From contig DHFQ01000123.1 of NCBI GenBank assembly GCA_002402325.1, positions 1-11,262 on the forward strand: a stretch of 11,262 bases of DNA. Reading direction: 5' to 3'. A program made the translations under genes and the position numbers. The first letter of the stretch is position 1. Every line of letters begins with the position of its first letter. The stretch is from Candidatus Aminicenantes bacterium UBA4820 (lineage in GTDB: Bacteria > Acidobacteriota > UBA4820). Below the pieces are notes generated by a model that ran no database searches, was not told the origin of the DNA, and saw only the letters and a program-made list of their open reading frames with translations. Positions 1 to 5,897 of the stretch are shown here, one piece after another.

Positions 1-1
1 A

Positions 2-151
2 TACATCGTAGACGGTGCGGTGAATTTAAGTGCCCACATTTCAGAAATTTCGGGACACCTTTTGAGGCTTTTCCAAACAGGTTACATAAGAAACTACGCC
101 CTTTATTTCTTTCTTGCTTTAATTGTAATGATTTACTTCATTGTATTTTAA
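2..151 (+). CDS. nuoL: NADH-quinone oxidoreductase subunit L, C-terminal end (partial)
   Basis: This is the last 49 codons of a gene that enters the window from the left and stops with TAA at 149-151. The peptide has an amphipathic stretch (VDGAVNLSAHISEISGHLL), then LQTGYIRNYAL-like residues (here LFQTGYIRNYAL) and a final hydrophobic helix. That is the usual end of the large antiporter-like NuoL subunit of complex I, which helps pump protons across the cytoplasmic membrane. NuoM ends differently, so I prefer NuoL. The stop codon overlaps the ribosome binding site of nuoN, which starts 9 bases later, so the two are co-transcribed. Only the tail is visible, so an antiporter-like subunit of a related membrane hydrogenase or Mrp complex is not excluded. 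Confidence 0.8.
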   Translation, partial: YIVDGAVNLSAHISEISGHLLRLFQTGYIRNYALYFFLALIVMIYFIVF

Positions 152-160
152 GGAAGGATT

Positions 161-1624
161 ATGGAGACTTTAACTTATTTGTTGCCTTTAATTTTAACCC
201 TTGTTGGCGGTTTTGTTCTTTTACTTCTCAACGCTTTTACAAAGTTGAGTAACAGGACATTTGCTATTATCTCTCTTGTTTTTTTAATCGTCTTCTTTTT
301 AATGCCAATGATGATGACAGACTATCAGACGATAACACCTGCGAAAAAAGCAATGATGAATTTTGACAACTTCGGGGTCTTCTTTTCCTACATTTTCTTT
401 TTGACAACAGCATTTGTTATTGTTCTTTTACCATCATATCTTGAGAAAAAAGAATCTTTGCATCTTAATGAAATTTATCCACTTTTGATTTTTTCATTCG
501 TTGGAATGGTTATTCTATCAACCGCGACAAATTTCATAATGTTTTTCTTAGGGCTCGAACTTATGTCCATCTGTTTTTATGTTCTTTGCGGAATTTTGAG
601 GGAGCAGGAATATTCGGTTGAGTCTTCATTAAAATATTTTATTTTGGGAGTTCTATCAACATCAATTTTACTTTTTGGAATCGGGCTTATTTATGGCTCA
701 ACTTCAAGTTTCTCTTACGATAAAATTGCTGATGTTTTCGCTTCAGACCTTTACAACTTTGGTGATTACATCCTTTTGCTTGGTTTTGTCCTTCTTTTAA
801 CAGGACTATTTTTCAAACTCTCTTTGGTTCCATTCCATTTTTGGGCACCAGATGTTTATCAGGGTGCACCTACGCCTGTAACTGCTCTTCTTTCAGTTTC
901 TGGAAAGGGTGCTGCCGTTGCAGCGACGATGAGGTTGTATGTTTCATCAATAAGATATTCTGAACTTTTGATTCAAAAGTGGCTTTTATTATTTTCAATA
1001 ATAGGGCTTTTGACAATCTTTGCAGGGAGTTTCATAGCCCTTACACAAACACAATTCAAAAGGTTGCTTGCCTATTCATCTATCGTTCACGCTGGTTTTT
1101 TAGCACTTGCTTTAGGTGCACTTGCTGGCTCATCTGAAAATATTTTAAGAGGAGAAAATGCGCTTGCCTTTTATGTTGCATCCTATCTATTTATGAATGT
1201 TGCTGCATTTGCAGGGATGGCGGCGGTTGAAAAAAGTTCAAAGATGGATGAGGGATTACTCTCATTTTCAGGGCTTGGAACTATATCTCCGTTCTTCTCC
1301 TTTTTACTTATGATAAATTTTTTAAGCCTTGCTGGAATTCCTCCAACAGGAGGATTTTTTGGCAAATTCTACATCTTTGCAAATATAATTTTGCAACATA
1401 CAAAGTTTTTCTACTGGATTGCAACACTTGGTATTTTAGGAACTGTTATTGCAGCATTTTACTATTTGAAAGTTCTCGTAATTCTCTATTTTCCAGATAA
1501 GAATCAAATTCCAGCAGAAAAACCGTCAATTCCTTTGGCAAATTATGTGATAATGATTTTATGCACCATTTTTACTTTAATTTTGGGCGTCTATCCTCAA
1601 ATTGTTTTTAGAATAATTGGGTAA
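161..1624 (+). CDS. nuoN: NADH-quinone oxidoreductase subunit N (complex I)
   Basis: This is a 487-residue, almost wholly hydrophobic protein of normal length for NuoN, the antiporter-like subunit of complex I next to NuoK and NuoM. It couples quinone reduction in the hydrophilic arm to proton translocation. Visible key residues are Glu133 in GLELMS, Lys158 in SLKYF, Lys219 in FFKLSLVPFHFWAPDVYQG and Lys249 in SVSGKGAA. These are the membrane-embedded charged residues expected along the proton path. A later GIPPTGGFFGKFYIF motif (about residues 393-407) is also typical. The start is set by an AAGGAAGG ribosome binding site at 150-157, just ahead of ATG 161. It is the last gene of the nuo operon here and converges with arsC, the two stops being 23 bases apart. 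No clear hairpin terminator is visible between them. Confidence 0.95.
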   Translation: METLTYLLPLILTLVGGFVLLLLNAFTKLSNRTFAIISLVFLIVFFLMPMMMTDYQTITPAKKAMMNFDNFGVFFSYIFFLTTAFVIVLLPSYLEKKESLHLNEIYPLLIFSFVGMVILSTATNFIMFFLGLELMSICFYVLCGILREQEYSVESSLKYFILGVLSTSILLFGIGLIYGSTSSFSYDKIADVFASDLYNFGDYILLLGFVLLLTGLFFKLSLVPFHFWAPDVYQGAPTPVTALLSVSGKGAAVAATMRLYVSSIRYSELLIQKWLLLFSIIGLLTIFAGSFIALTQTQFKRLLAYSSIVHAGFLALALGALAGSSENILRGENALAFYVASYLFMNVAAFAGMAAVEKSSKMDEGLLSFSGLGTISPFFSFLLMINFLSLAGIPPTGGFFGKFYIFANIILQHTKFFYWIATLGILGTVIAAFYYLKVLVILYFPDKNQIPAEKPSIPLANYVIMILCTIFTLILGVYPQIVFRIIG

Positions 1625-1647
1625 TAGTAGTTTTCACTAAAGAACAT

Positions 1648-2073
1648 TTAATCATCAAAGATAAAATTCTTTAAAATGCTTTCAACTACTTCCTTCACCT
1701 CTTCTCTTGCTTTTCTAAAGGCTAAAAGAACTTCTTCATCTGTACCAATGACTTTTGTGGGGTCATCGACCGGGCAGTGAATTTTTCTAATATTTAAAGG
1801 CGTAGTAGGGCAACTTTCCTCAGCATTGCTACATAGCGTGACAATCAAATCAATCTGCTTTAAAAGTTCTAAATCAATCAGTTTCGATTTCTGTTCGCTA
1901 ATGTCAATTCCCGCTTCTCCCATAACTTTTATCGCAAGTGGGTGAATAAAACCCTCAGCCTTTATTCCTCCACTATACACTTCAACTTTTCCTTTTCCCA
2001 ATGCTTTAGCAAAGCCTTCAGCCATCTGAGATCTGCAGATGTTTCCTGTGCATAAAAAAATGATCTTTTTCAT
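1648..2073 (-). CDS. arsC: Arsenate reductase, thioredoxin-coupled (LMW-phosphatase fold)
   Basis: This 141-residue cytoplasmic enzyme reduces arsenate to arsenite. The N-terminus holds the phosphate/arsenate-binding loop of low-molecular-weight tyrosine phosphatases, CTGNICRS, with Cys8 and Arg14. A second redox pair, Cys81 and Cys88 (VTLCSNAEESCPTTP), has the spacing of the three-cysteine relay in the S. aureus pI258-type ArsC family. In that family the disulfide passes from Cys8 to the Cys81/Cys88 pair and is then reduced by thioredoxin. Asp104-Pro105 supplies the usual general acid. The Cys81/Cys88 pair argues against a plain phosphatase. It is the last gene of the arsenic operon. The stop TAG of the preceding gene is part of its TAGGAG ribosome binding site, with 8 bases between the genes. 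Confidence 0.92.
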   Translation of the reverse strand: MKKIIFLCTGNICRSQMAEGFAKALGKGKVEVYSGGIKAEGFIHPLAIKVMGEAGIDISEQKSKLIDLELLKQIDLIVTLCSNAEESCPTTPLNIRKIHCPVDDPTKVIGTDEEVLLAFRKAREEVKEVVESILKNFIFDD

Positions 2074-2081
2074 TTGATCTC

Positions 2082-2783
2082 CTAAAATTGAAGATATGGT
2101 ACAAAAAAAATATATTTCAAAATGAAGTAAATACCCAAAATCCCAAAAATTGCACCGGTTATAATTCTTCCCACCTTTTCTGTATTTCTTATTAACTTAA
2201 AGATTTTATTTGCTCTTTCTATGCTAAAAACGAGTGCCACAGCTACCATTAAAACAGGCAATCCTGTTCCTATTCCATAAAAAACAGGGAAAGCAATAAG
2301 CGATGATGTTGAAACACAAAGAGGAATCAAACTGCCAAAGAAAAGTGCTGCAGAAACCGGACAAAAAGAAAGCGCAAAAATAGTCCCCAGAAGGAAATTT
2401 CCCCAATATCCCATTTTTGTTAGTTTTTCTCCGCCTTGATTACCAATTAAAGAAAAGGAAAAGTTGATTTTGATTATATTAAACAGAAAAAGAGCAATCA
2501 GAATGAAAAGCGGACCGAGAATCTTATTCATATATTCTTGTAGAAACATTGAGAGAGAGGAAATGTGTAAAAACCCAGCCACAACAAGCACCGCAACAAT
2601 TAAATAGGCAAATGACCTACCAACCAGATAAAAAATAGATGAATAAAAAGCCATCTTTGAATCATCAATTTTTTTAGAGATGAAGCCTATCGCAGCAACA
2701 TTCGTGGCTAAGGGGCAGGGACTTATTGAAGTTAAAATACCAAGCCAGAGAGCGGAGAAGATTGATAGTACTATTCCAGTCAT
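2082..2783 (-). CDS. arsG: ArsG/CcdA-like membrane protein with paired Cys-Pro motifs
   Basis: This 233-residue protein has about six membrane segments. It belongs to the CcdA/DsbD transmembrane-domain group, which includes ArsG of arsEFG operons, described as an efflux permease for aromatic aminoarsenicals. Each half carries a cysteine followed by proline at the start of a helix: SPCPLATN (Cys23) and FCPVSAALFFGSLIP (Cys141). This is the pair that in CcdA and DsbD accepts electrons from cytoplasmic thioredoxin and passes them outward. A short charged loop around residues 113-124 separates the halves. The start overlaps the stop of the preceding gene as TAATG (one shared base), indicating translational coupling. 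Family assignment is firm. Whether it moves arsenicals, electrons or both cannot be told from sequence. Confidence 0.75.
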   Translation of the reverse strand: MTGIVLSIFSALWLGILTSISPCPLATNVAAIGFISKKIDDSKMAFYSSIFYLVGRSFAYLIVAVLVVAGFLHISSLSMFLQEYMNKILGPLFILIALFLFNIIKINFSFSLIGNQGGEKLTKMGYWGNFLLGTIFALSFCPVSAALFFGSLIPLCVSTSSLIAFPVFYGIGTGLPVLMVAVALVFSIERANKIFKLIRNTEKVGRIITGAIFGILGIYFILKYIFFVPYLQF

Positions 2784-3238
2784 TAATCCTCTTTTATAAA
2801 ACTTTTGATTTCGCTTTCGATGTAATTATAAAATTTCTTCTGGTTATTAAGATACTCCCATACTTTATCAAGTCTTTTCCATTTTACCTCTTTACCATCA
2901 ATGGTTTTGGAAAGAACGACCGTTTTAGTAAATATTTGATAATCCTTTACAAAATGTTTGTTGTCATTCTCATCAATATTCACCATTTTCCACTCCATTT
3001 TTCCTTGCCCCATTTCATCTGAAAATTTTTCAAGTAGACAAGAATGAGTGTAATTTTCAATTTTGAGACAGCTTTGACACCTCGTGGTCGTCATAAAATA
3101 GTAGACAACAATTTTTTCTCTATCAACATCACTTTCTGATTTCTTGAGTTCTTTTGCTTTCTCTTGGCTACCAACAAGAACGCTCAACAATATTGTAAAA
3201 AAAATAAATAAAGATGCAATAGGTTTTGTCATTTTCAT
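2783..3238 (-). CDS. arsF: ArsF-like exported CxxC protein
   Basis: This 151-residue protein has an N-terminal hydrophobic segment (about residues 5-23) that should act as a signal peptide or membrane anchor. No lipobox cysteine follows it, so it is probably periplasmic or membrane-tethered. The mature part has a thioredoxin-like layout, with strand VVYYFMTTTRCQSCLKIENYT holding the CxxC at Cys54/Cys57 and an extra Cys67, then MVNIDENDNKHFVKDYQ and FTKTVVLS. This pattern matches the ArsF family, annotated as a subunit for nitro-arsenical reduction in arsEFG operons. The start ATG overlaps the upstream stop as ATGA (3235-3238) behind AAGGAGAAGGAG. A second ATG at 3232 is equally well spaced, so the exact start is uncertain by two codons. 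The downstream stop shares one base with the next start. Confidence 0.72.
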   Translation of the reverse strand: MKMTKPIASLFIFFTILLSVLVGSQEKAKELKKSESDVDREKIVVYYFMTTTRCQSCLKIENYTHSCLLEKFSDEMGQGKMEWKMVNIDENDNKHFVKDYQIFTKTVVLSKTIDGKEVKWKRLDKVWEYLNNQKKFYNYIESEIKSFIKED

Positions 3239-3492
3239 TCTCCTTCTCCTTTTATTGCTTCCAGAATGTAGTTTTTGATTATTCCCTCTGATGGCAGCTT
3301 TCCTTGAACTACAATCCTGTTATTGATTATCAAACCCGGAGTCATCAAAACTCCCGATTTTGCTATTTCAATAAAATCGCTAATTTTGGAGATTGTCGCC
3401 TCAATTTGCATCTCTTCAACAACTCTTTTTACCCTTTTTTCAAGTTCAACACAGTTTTTGCAACCTGGACCAACAACTTTTATATCAATCAT
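3235..3492 (-). CDS. Small thioredoxin-like protein (redox-active CxxC)
   Basis: This is an 85-residue cytoplasmic thioredoxin/glutaredoxin-fold protein of the small archaeal/bacterial type (TM0996/MTH895-like). It begins MIDIKVVGPGCKNC, so Cys11 and Cys14 form the redox CxxC. MTPGLIINNRIVVQG supplies the cis-proline strand (Pro near residue 52) and a conserved glycine. I chose ATG 3492 rather than the longer GTG start at 3519, because AAAGGAGG lies 5 bases upstream and the fold begins right there. Its first 8 bases overlap the end of the zinc-ribbon gene, whose last codons supply the ribosome binding site. The final four bases overlap the ArsF-like start. In this operon it is the natural electron donor for the arsenical-reducing partners and may occupy the ArsE position, although I cannot prove that equivalence. 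Confidence 0.85.
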   Translation of the reverse strand: MIDIKVVGPGCKNCVELEKRVKRVVEEMQIEATISKISDFIEIAKSGVLMTPGLIINNRIVVQGKLPSEGIIKNYILEAIKGEGE

Positions 3493-3667
3493 TTTTACCT
3501 CCTTTGCAAGAGCAATCACACTTTATCAATTCAATGTTTTTTGGGGAAGAAGCACTTTTTATAACATCCTGACTATTGCACATTGGACAAATCACTTTTT
3601 CATCTTTCGCCGCAATTTGAAAAGTCTTATTACAATTTCTGCAAAAGTATTCCTTTACCTTATTCAT
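3485..3667 (-). CDS. Small zinc-ribbon protein with C-terminal cysteine cluster
   Basis: This is a 60-residue protein. CRNC (Cys9, Cys12) and CPMC (Cys27, Cys30) make a classic four-cysteine zinc ribbon of about 22 residues. After a short polar linker the tail reads IKCDCSCKGG, adding three closely spaced cysteines (50, 52, 54). The N-terminal part resembles FmdB-like or rubredoxin-like ribbons. The thiol-rich tail is unusual and could bind a soft metal or a trivalent arsenical, but that is inference. The ribosome binding site is weak (AGG about 11 bases before ATG 3667), and the gene starts 12 bases after the permease stop, which suggests coupling to it. Its stop overlaps the next start by 8 bases. 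The overlaps on both sides and the preserved Cys pattern support it as a real gene. Confidence 0.8.
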   Translation of the reverse strand: MNKVKEYFCRNCNKTFQIAAKDEKVICPMCNSQDVIKSASSPKNIELIKCDCSCKGGKND

Positions 3668-3679
3668 TTCTTTGACCTA

Positions 3680-4981
3680 TTAAGTAAATTCTCCAAACAC
3701 AAAGCCAAAAAGAGTTGAAAACAGAACAATGAGCCCACAATAAACAAGCATTTTCTTTGTGCCCATAACTTTTCTTAAAACTAACATTGATGGAAGAGAT
3801 ACGGAGGGACCAGATAGAAGAAGTGATAAGGCTGGACCTTTTCCCATACCGGAGCCTATCAATCCCTGTAAAATCGGAACCTCCGTCAAAGTTGCAAAAT
3901 ACATAAACGCACCAGAAATAGAGGCAAACAAATTTGCCCACAAAGAATTTCCTCCAACAAGATAGGTAATCCATAAAGAAGGTATTAAAGCCTCCTTTCC
4001 CGGCCTTCCTAAGGCAAAACCCGCAAGTAAAACTCCTATGAAAAGAAGAGGTAAAATCTGTAAAGAAAGATCTAAACTTGAATCCATCCACTCCTTAAGG
4101 TCGTTTTTGCTAAACCACAAGATAAGGATCAATATCAAAAGAATAAGAAAAAACATAGCGATATAGAATCTATAAAGGTAAATAGTGGTGTAAATCCCCT
4201 CTTTATATACTATTTTAACAACATTCTCATTAGAAGGAGAGATTTCTTTACCATCACCGATTTTAATTGCAGTGGAGCCATCATTCTTAAGAATTTTAGT
4301 TCCTGAAATTGCACTCCCATCTCTCATTTTTACGACCGCAGAGACAGGTTCACCCCAATTTGCAAATACCAAAATTCCAATCAGACAAAAGAAAAAAAAG
4401 GCATTTTTTAGTAGCGACCTTTCCCCTTTGCTTTCAACCAGAAAATCACCCTGGGAATCTGCTCTTTTTTCTTCTTCCTTTCTGCAAATAAAATGCATAA
4501 TGACACCAATTGCGATTCCCATAAATATTGCACAAACCGCTCTTGCAAGCCCCATCTTCCATCCCAATACCCTTGCGGTTAGTACAATAGCAAGAATATT
4601 TATCGCGGGACCTGAATAAAGAAATGCAACTCCAGGCCCTAACCCTGCTCCCCTATAATAAATTCCACCAAACAAAGGGATGATTGTGCAAGAACAAACA
4701 GAAAGAATTGCTCCAGAAACTGATGCAACGCTATAAGATAAAAATTTGTTTGCTTTTGGCCCAAAATATTTTAAAACGGATTCCTTACTAACAAACACAG
4801 CAATTCCACCGGCAATGAGAAGGGCAGGGACAAGACAAAGAACAATATGGTGCCTTGCATATTCCTGAAGCATAAGAAGAGATTCCCTTATTGAGATATA
4901 TATTCTCTCATTTTGAATTGGAATAAAATAAAATACCAGAAAAAATGTAATCAAATAAAACAGTTTTTTTTCTCTATCCAT
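3680..4981 (-). CDS. arsP: ArsP/DUF318-type permease with soluble insert
   Basis: This 433-residue inner-membrane permease is of the PF03773 (COG0701, ArsP_1) family; characterised ArsP members export trivalent organic arsenicals. The first half has SVCSCTIIPLFGG (Cys96, Cys98) and FLYSGPAINILAI. The second half repeats the plan with LTEVPILQGLIGSGMGKGPA and LLSGPSVSLPS, giving the duplicated SGP motif of the family. There are about ten hydrophobic helices, among them residues 46-64, 78-105, 145-166, 191-208, 268-290 and 412-430. Residues about 209-265 form a soluble, Gly/Asp-rich insert (VKMRDGSAISG, AIKIGDGKEISPSN). The start at 4981 follows AAAGGA at 7 bases. It is the second gene after arsR. 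Some relatives act on other substrates, so arsenical export rests on operon context. Confidence 0.85.
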   Translation of the reverse strand: MDREKKLFYLITFFLVFYFIPIQNERIYISIRESLLMLQEYARHHIVLCLVPALLIAGGIAVFVSKESVLKYFGPKANKFLSYSVASVSGAILSVCSCTIIPLFGGIYYRGAGLGPGVAFLYSGPAINILAIVLTARVLGWKMGLARAVCAIFMGIAIGVIMHFICRKEEEKRADSQGDFLVESKGERSLLKNAFFFFCLIGILVFANWGEPVSAVVKMRDGSAISGTKILKNDGSTAIKIGDGKEISPSNENVVKIVYKEGIYTTIYLYRFYIAMFFLILLILILILWFSKNDLKEWMDSSLDLSLQILPLLFIGVLLAGFALGRPGKEALIPSLWITYLVGGNSLWANLFASISGAFMYFATLTEVPILQGLIGSGMGKGPALSLLLSGPSVSLPSMLVLRKVMGTKKMLVYCGLIVLFSTLFGFVFGEFT

Positions 4982-5015
4982 TGTGTGTCCTTTCTTGGGT
5001 TAACTATTTCTTTTA

Positions 5016-5297
5016 TCAAACAATTGAGGTTTTGAATCCGTATGCTTTAAGAATTGCCACGACCTTTTTATCTTTTATTGAATAAATTATTTTGTTTGAT
5101 TCCCTTCTAAATGATATTAGATTGTGTTCTTTAAGAACAGAAAGATGACGGGACATTGTGGGTTGTGATATTTTAAACTGTGGCAGAATTTCACAAAGAC
5201 ATTTTTCTTCTTTTAAAAGAATTAAAAGTATTTTCAATCTTACAGGATTCCCTAAATCTTTAAAAAACCTTGCCGCAATCCTGATATTTTCAGCCAT
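5016..5297 (-). CDS. arsR: ArsR/SmtB-family metalloid-responsive repressor
   Basis: This 93-residue winged-helix repressor binds DNA as a dimer and lets go when a trivalent metalloid binds. LGNPVRLKILLILL is the usual family opening. KCLCEI holds Cys33 and Cys35 in the alpha-3 position of the ELCVCDL arsenic site of E. coli ArsR. SQPTMSRHLSVLKEHNLI (44-61) is the recognition helix, and the RRESNKIIYSI wing follows. An in-frame ATG 132 bases upstream would give 137 residues, but I chose 5297. AAAGGAG sits 8 bases ahead of it, family proteins start here, and the predicted promoter lies between the two ATGs, so the longer start would not be transcribed from it. It is the first gene of the arsenic operon and probably represses its own promoter. 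Confidence 0.92.
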   Translation of the reverse strand: MAENIRIAARFFKDLGNPVRLKILLILLKEEKCLCEILPQFKISQPTMSRHLSVLKEHNLISFRRESNKIIYSIKDKKVVAILKAYGFKTSIV

Positions 5298-5355
5298 TTT
5301 CACATCTCCTTTATCACAGTCACTCGCCTCAAAAGACAAGATATCGTTTTCAGGT

Positions 5356-5375
5356 ATATTACTATATAACAATAT
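5356..5375. promoter_or_regulatory. Predicted ArsR operator, 20-bp imperfect palindrome
   Basis: The 20 bases ATATTACTATATAACAATAT match their own reverse complement at 16 of 20 positions, with mismatches only in two symmetric pairs. The site covers the -10 element and part of the spacer of the predicted promoter, so a bound repressor would block RNA polymerase. The 10-mer ATATTACTAT also recurs as a direct copy at 5372-5381. AT-rich dyads are usual operators for ArsR/SmtB dimers. The dyad is seen directly; its use by this ArsR is inferred from position. Confidence 0.55.
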
Positions 5376-5389
5376 TACTATCTTATCAA
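5361..5389 (-). promoter_or_regulatory. Sigma-70-type promoter of the arsenic operon
   Basis: On the minus strand TTGATA (5384-5389) serves as the -35 element and TATAGT (5361-5366) as the -10, each five of six matches to consensus, with an optimal 17-base spacer. Transcription would begin near 5354, leaving a leader of about 57 bases ahead of arsR. No other promoter is needed for the six tightly spaced genes downstream. Confidence 0.65.
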
Positions 5390-5897
5390 GGAGGAGGGAA
5401 CTATTTTCTTTAAATTTTTGCGATGTCATTGATGAACTTTTTTTATTTTCTAAATAAATAATGTGTTAACACGGATTCATTCTGTGATAGGCATCTTCTT
5501 ACCGCAATTATTTAACTAATAATTAAAATTTTGAAATCGTACATTTGAAATTAATAAATATCATTGATAAAAATTGAACTTTTTTATTTTTCAATTTTTT
5601 TATACAAAATGAGCGCGTTAAATTTTGGGAAGTAAACCTCAAAGCGTGGATGAATTCTTTTTTTGTGCTTTTTACTACCGGCGTCTATGTTCCCTATCAT
5701 CATTGTAAAACCTTAGACTTTTTTTTCACTCCATCACTGGTTTTCGTTTTTTATTCAAGACTATTACGATATTATTTTTTGTCTAAAGGAAATTATTGCA
5801 ATATTGATAAGGGGCAAGGAAACGGAGTTCAAAAAAACGCAACTAAATCCCTCCCAATTTCCGCCTTTCATATATCAACAATCTTTTTCTTACGATG
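5390..5897. other. AT-rich gene-free stretch between arsR promoter and cyclase gene
   Basis: I find no convincing gene here. Open frames exist on the plus strand (for example 5650-5976) but lack a ribosome binding site and recognisable protein character, and the last overlaps the 3' end of the cyclase gene. The left half (5440-5610) is extremely AT-rich and holds the inverted repeat at 5569-5599. The right half carries downstream sequence of the cyclase gene with several T-runs on either strand but no GC-rich hairpin. Confidence 0.6.
5569..5599. repeat. Perfect 10-bp inverted repeat, AT-rich hairpin
   Basis: AAAAATTGAA (5569-5578) and TTCAATTTTT (5590-5599) are exact inverted copies around an 11-base loop. 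With only one G-C pair per arm the hairpin is weak, so it is a poor intrinsic terminator, though it ends in A/T runs in both directions. It lies about 300 bases beyond the cyclase stop. It may simply reflect local AT richness. Confidence 0.4.

Noticed and set aside
1648..2073. Plain low-molecular-weight protein tyrosine phosphatase
   Set aside because: The additional Cys81/Cys88 pair and the operon neighbours point to the thioredoxin-coupled arsenate reductase branch.
3235..3519. GTG start adding nine residues to the thioredoxin-like protein
   Set aside because: A strong AAAGGAGG site is correctly placed for the internal ATG at 3492, and the fold begins at that methionine.
3660..4091. Minus-strand frame of 143 codons inside the permease gene
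   Set aside because: It is an alternate frame of the permease, rich in Phe, Cys and Trp, with no family features. The permease frame shows clear conserved motifs.
1648..5297. An arsenite pump of the ArsB or Acr3 type
   Set aside because: I looked for one and none of the membrane proteins has that family's features. The only transporters are the ArsP-like permease and the ArsG/CcdA-like protein, so arsenite made by ArsC must leave by a pump encoded elsewhere or by one of these.
5016..5429. Longer, 137-residue version of ArsR
   Set aside because: The extra 44 residues are not ArsR-like, the upstream ATG has no good ribosome binding site, and the predicted promoter and operator lie inside that extension.
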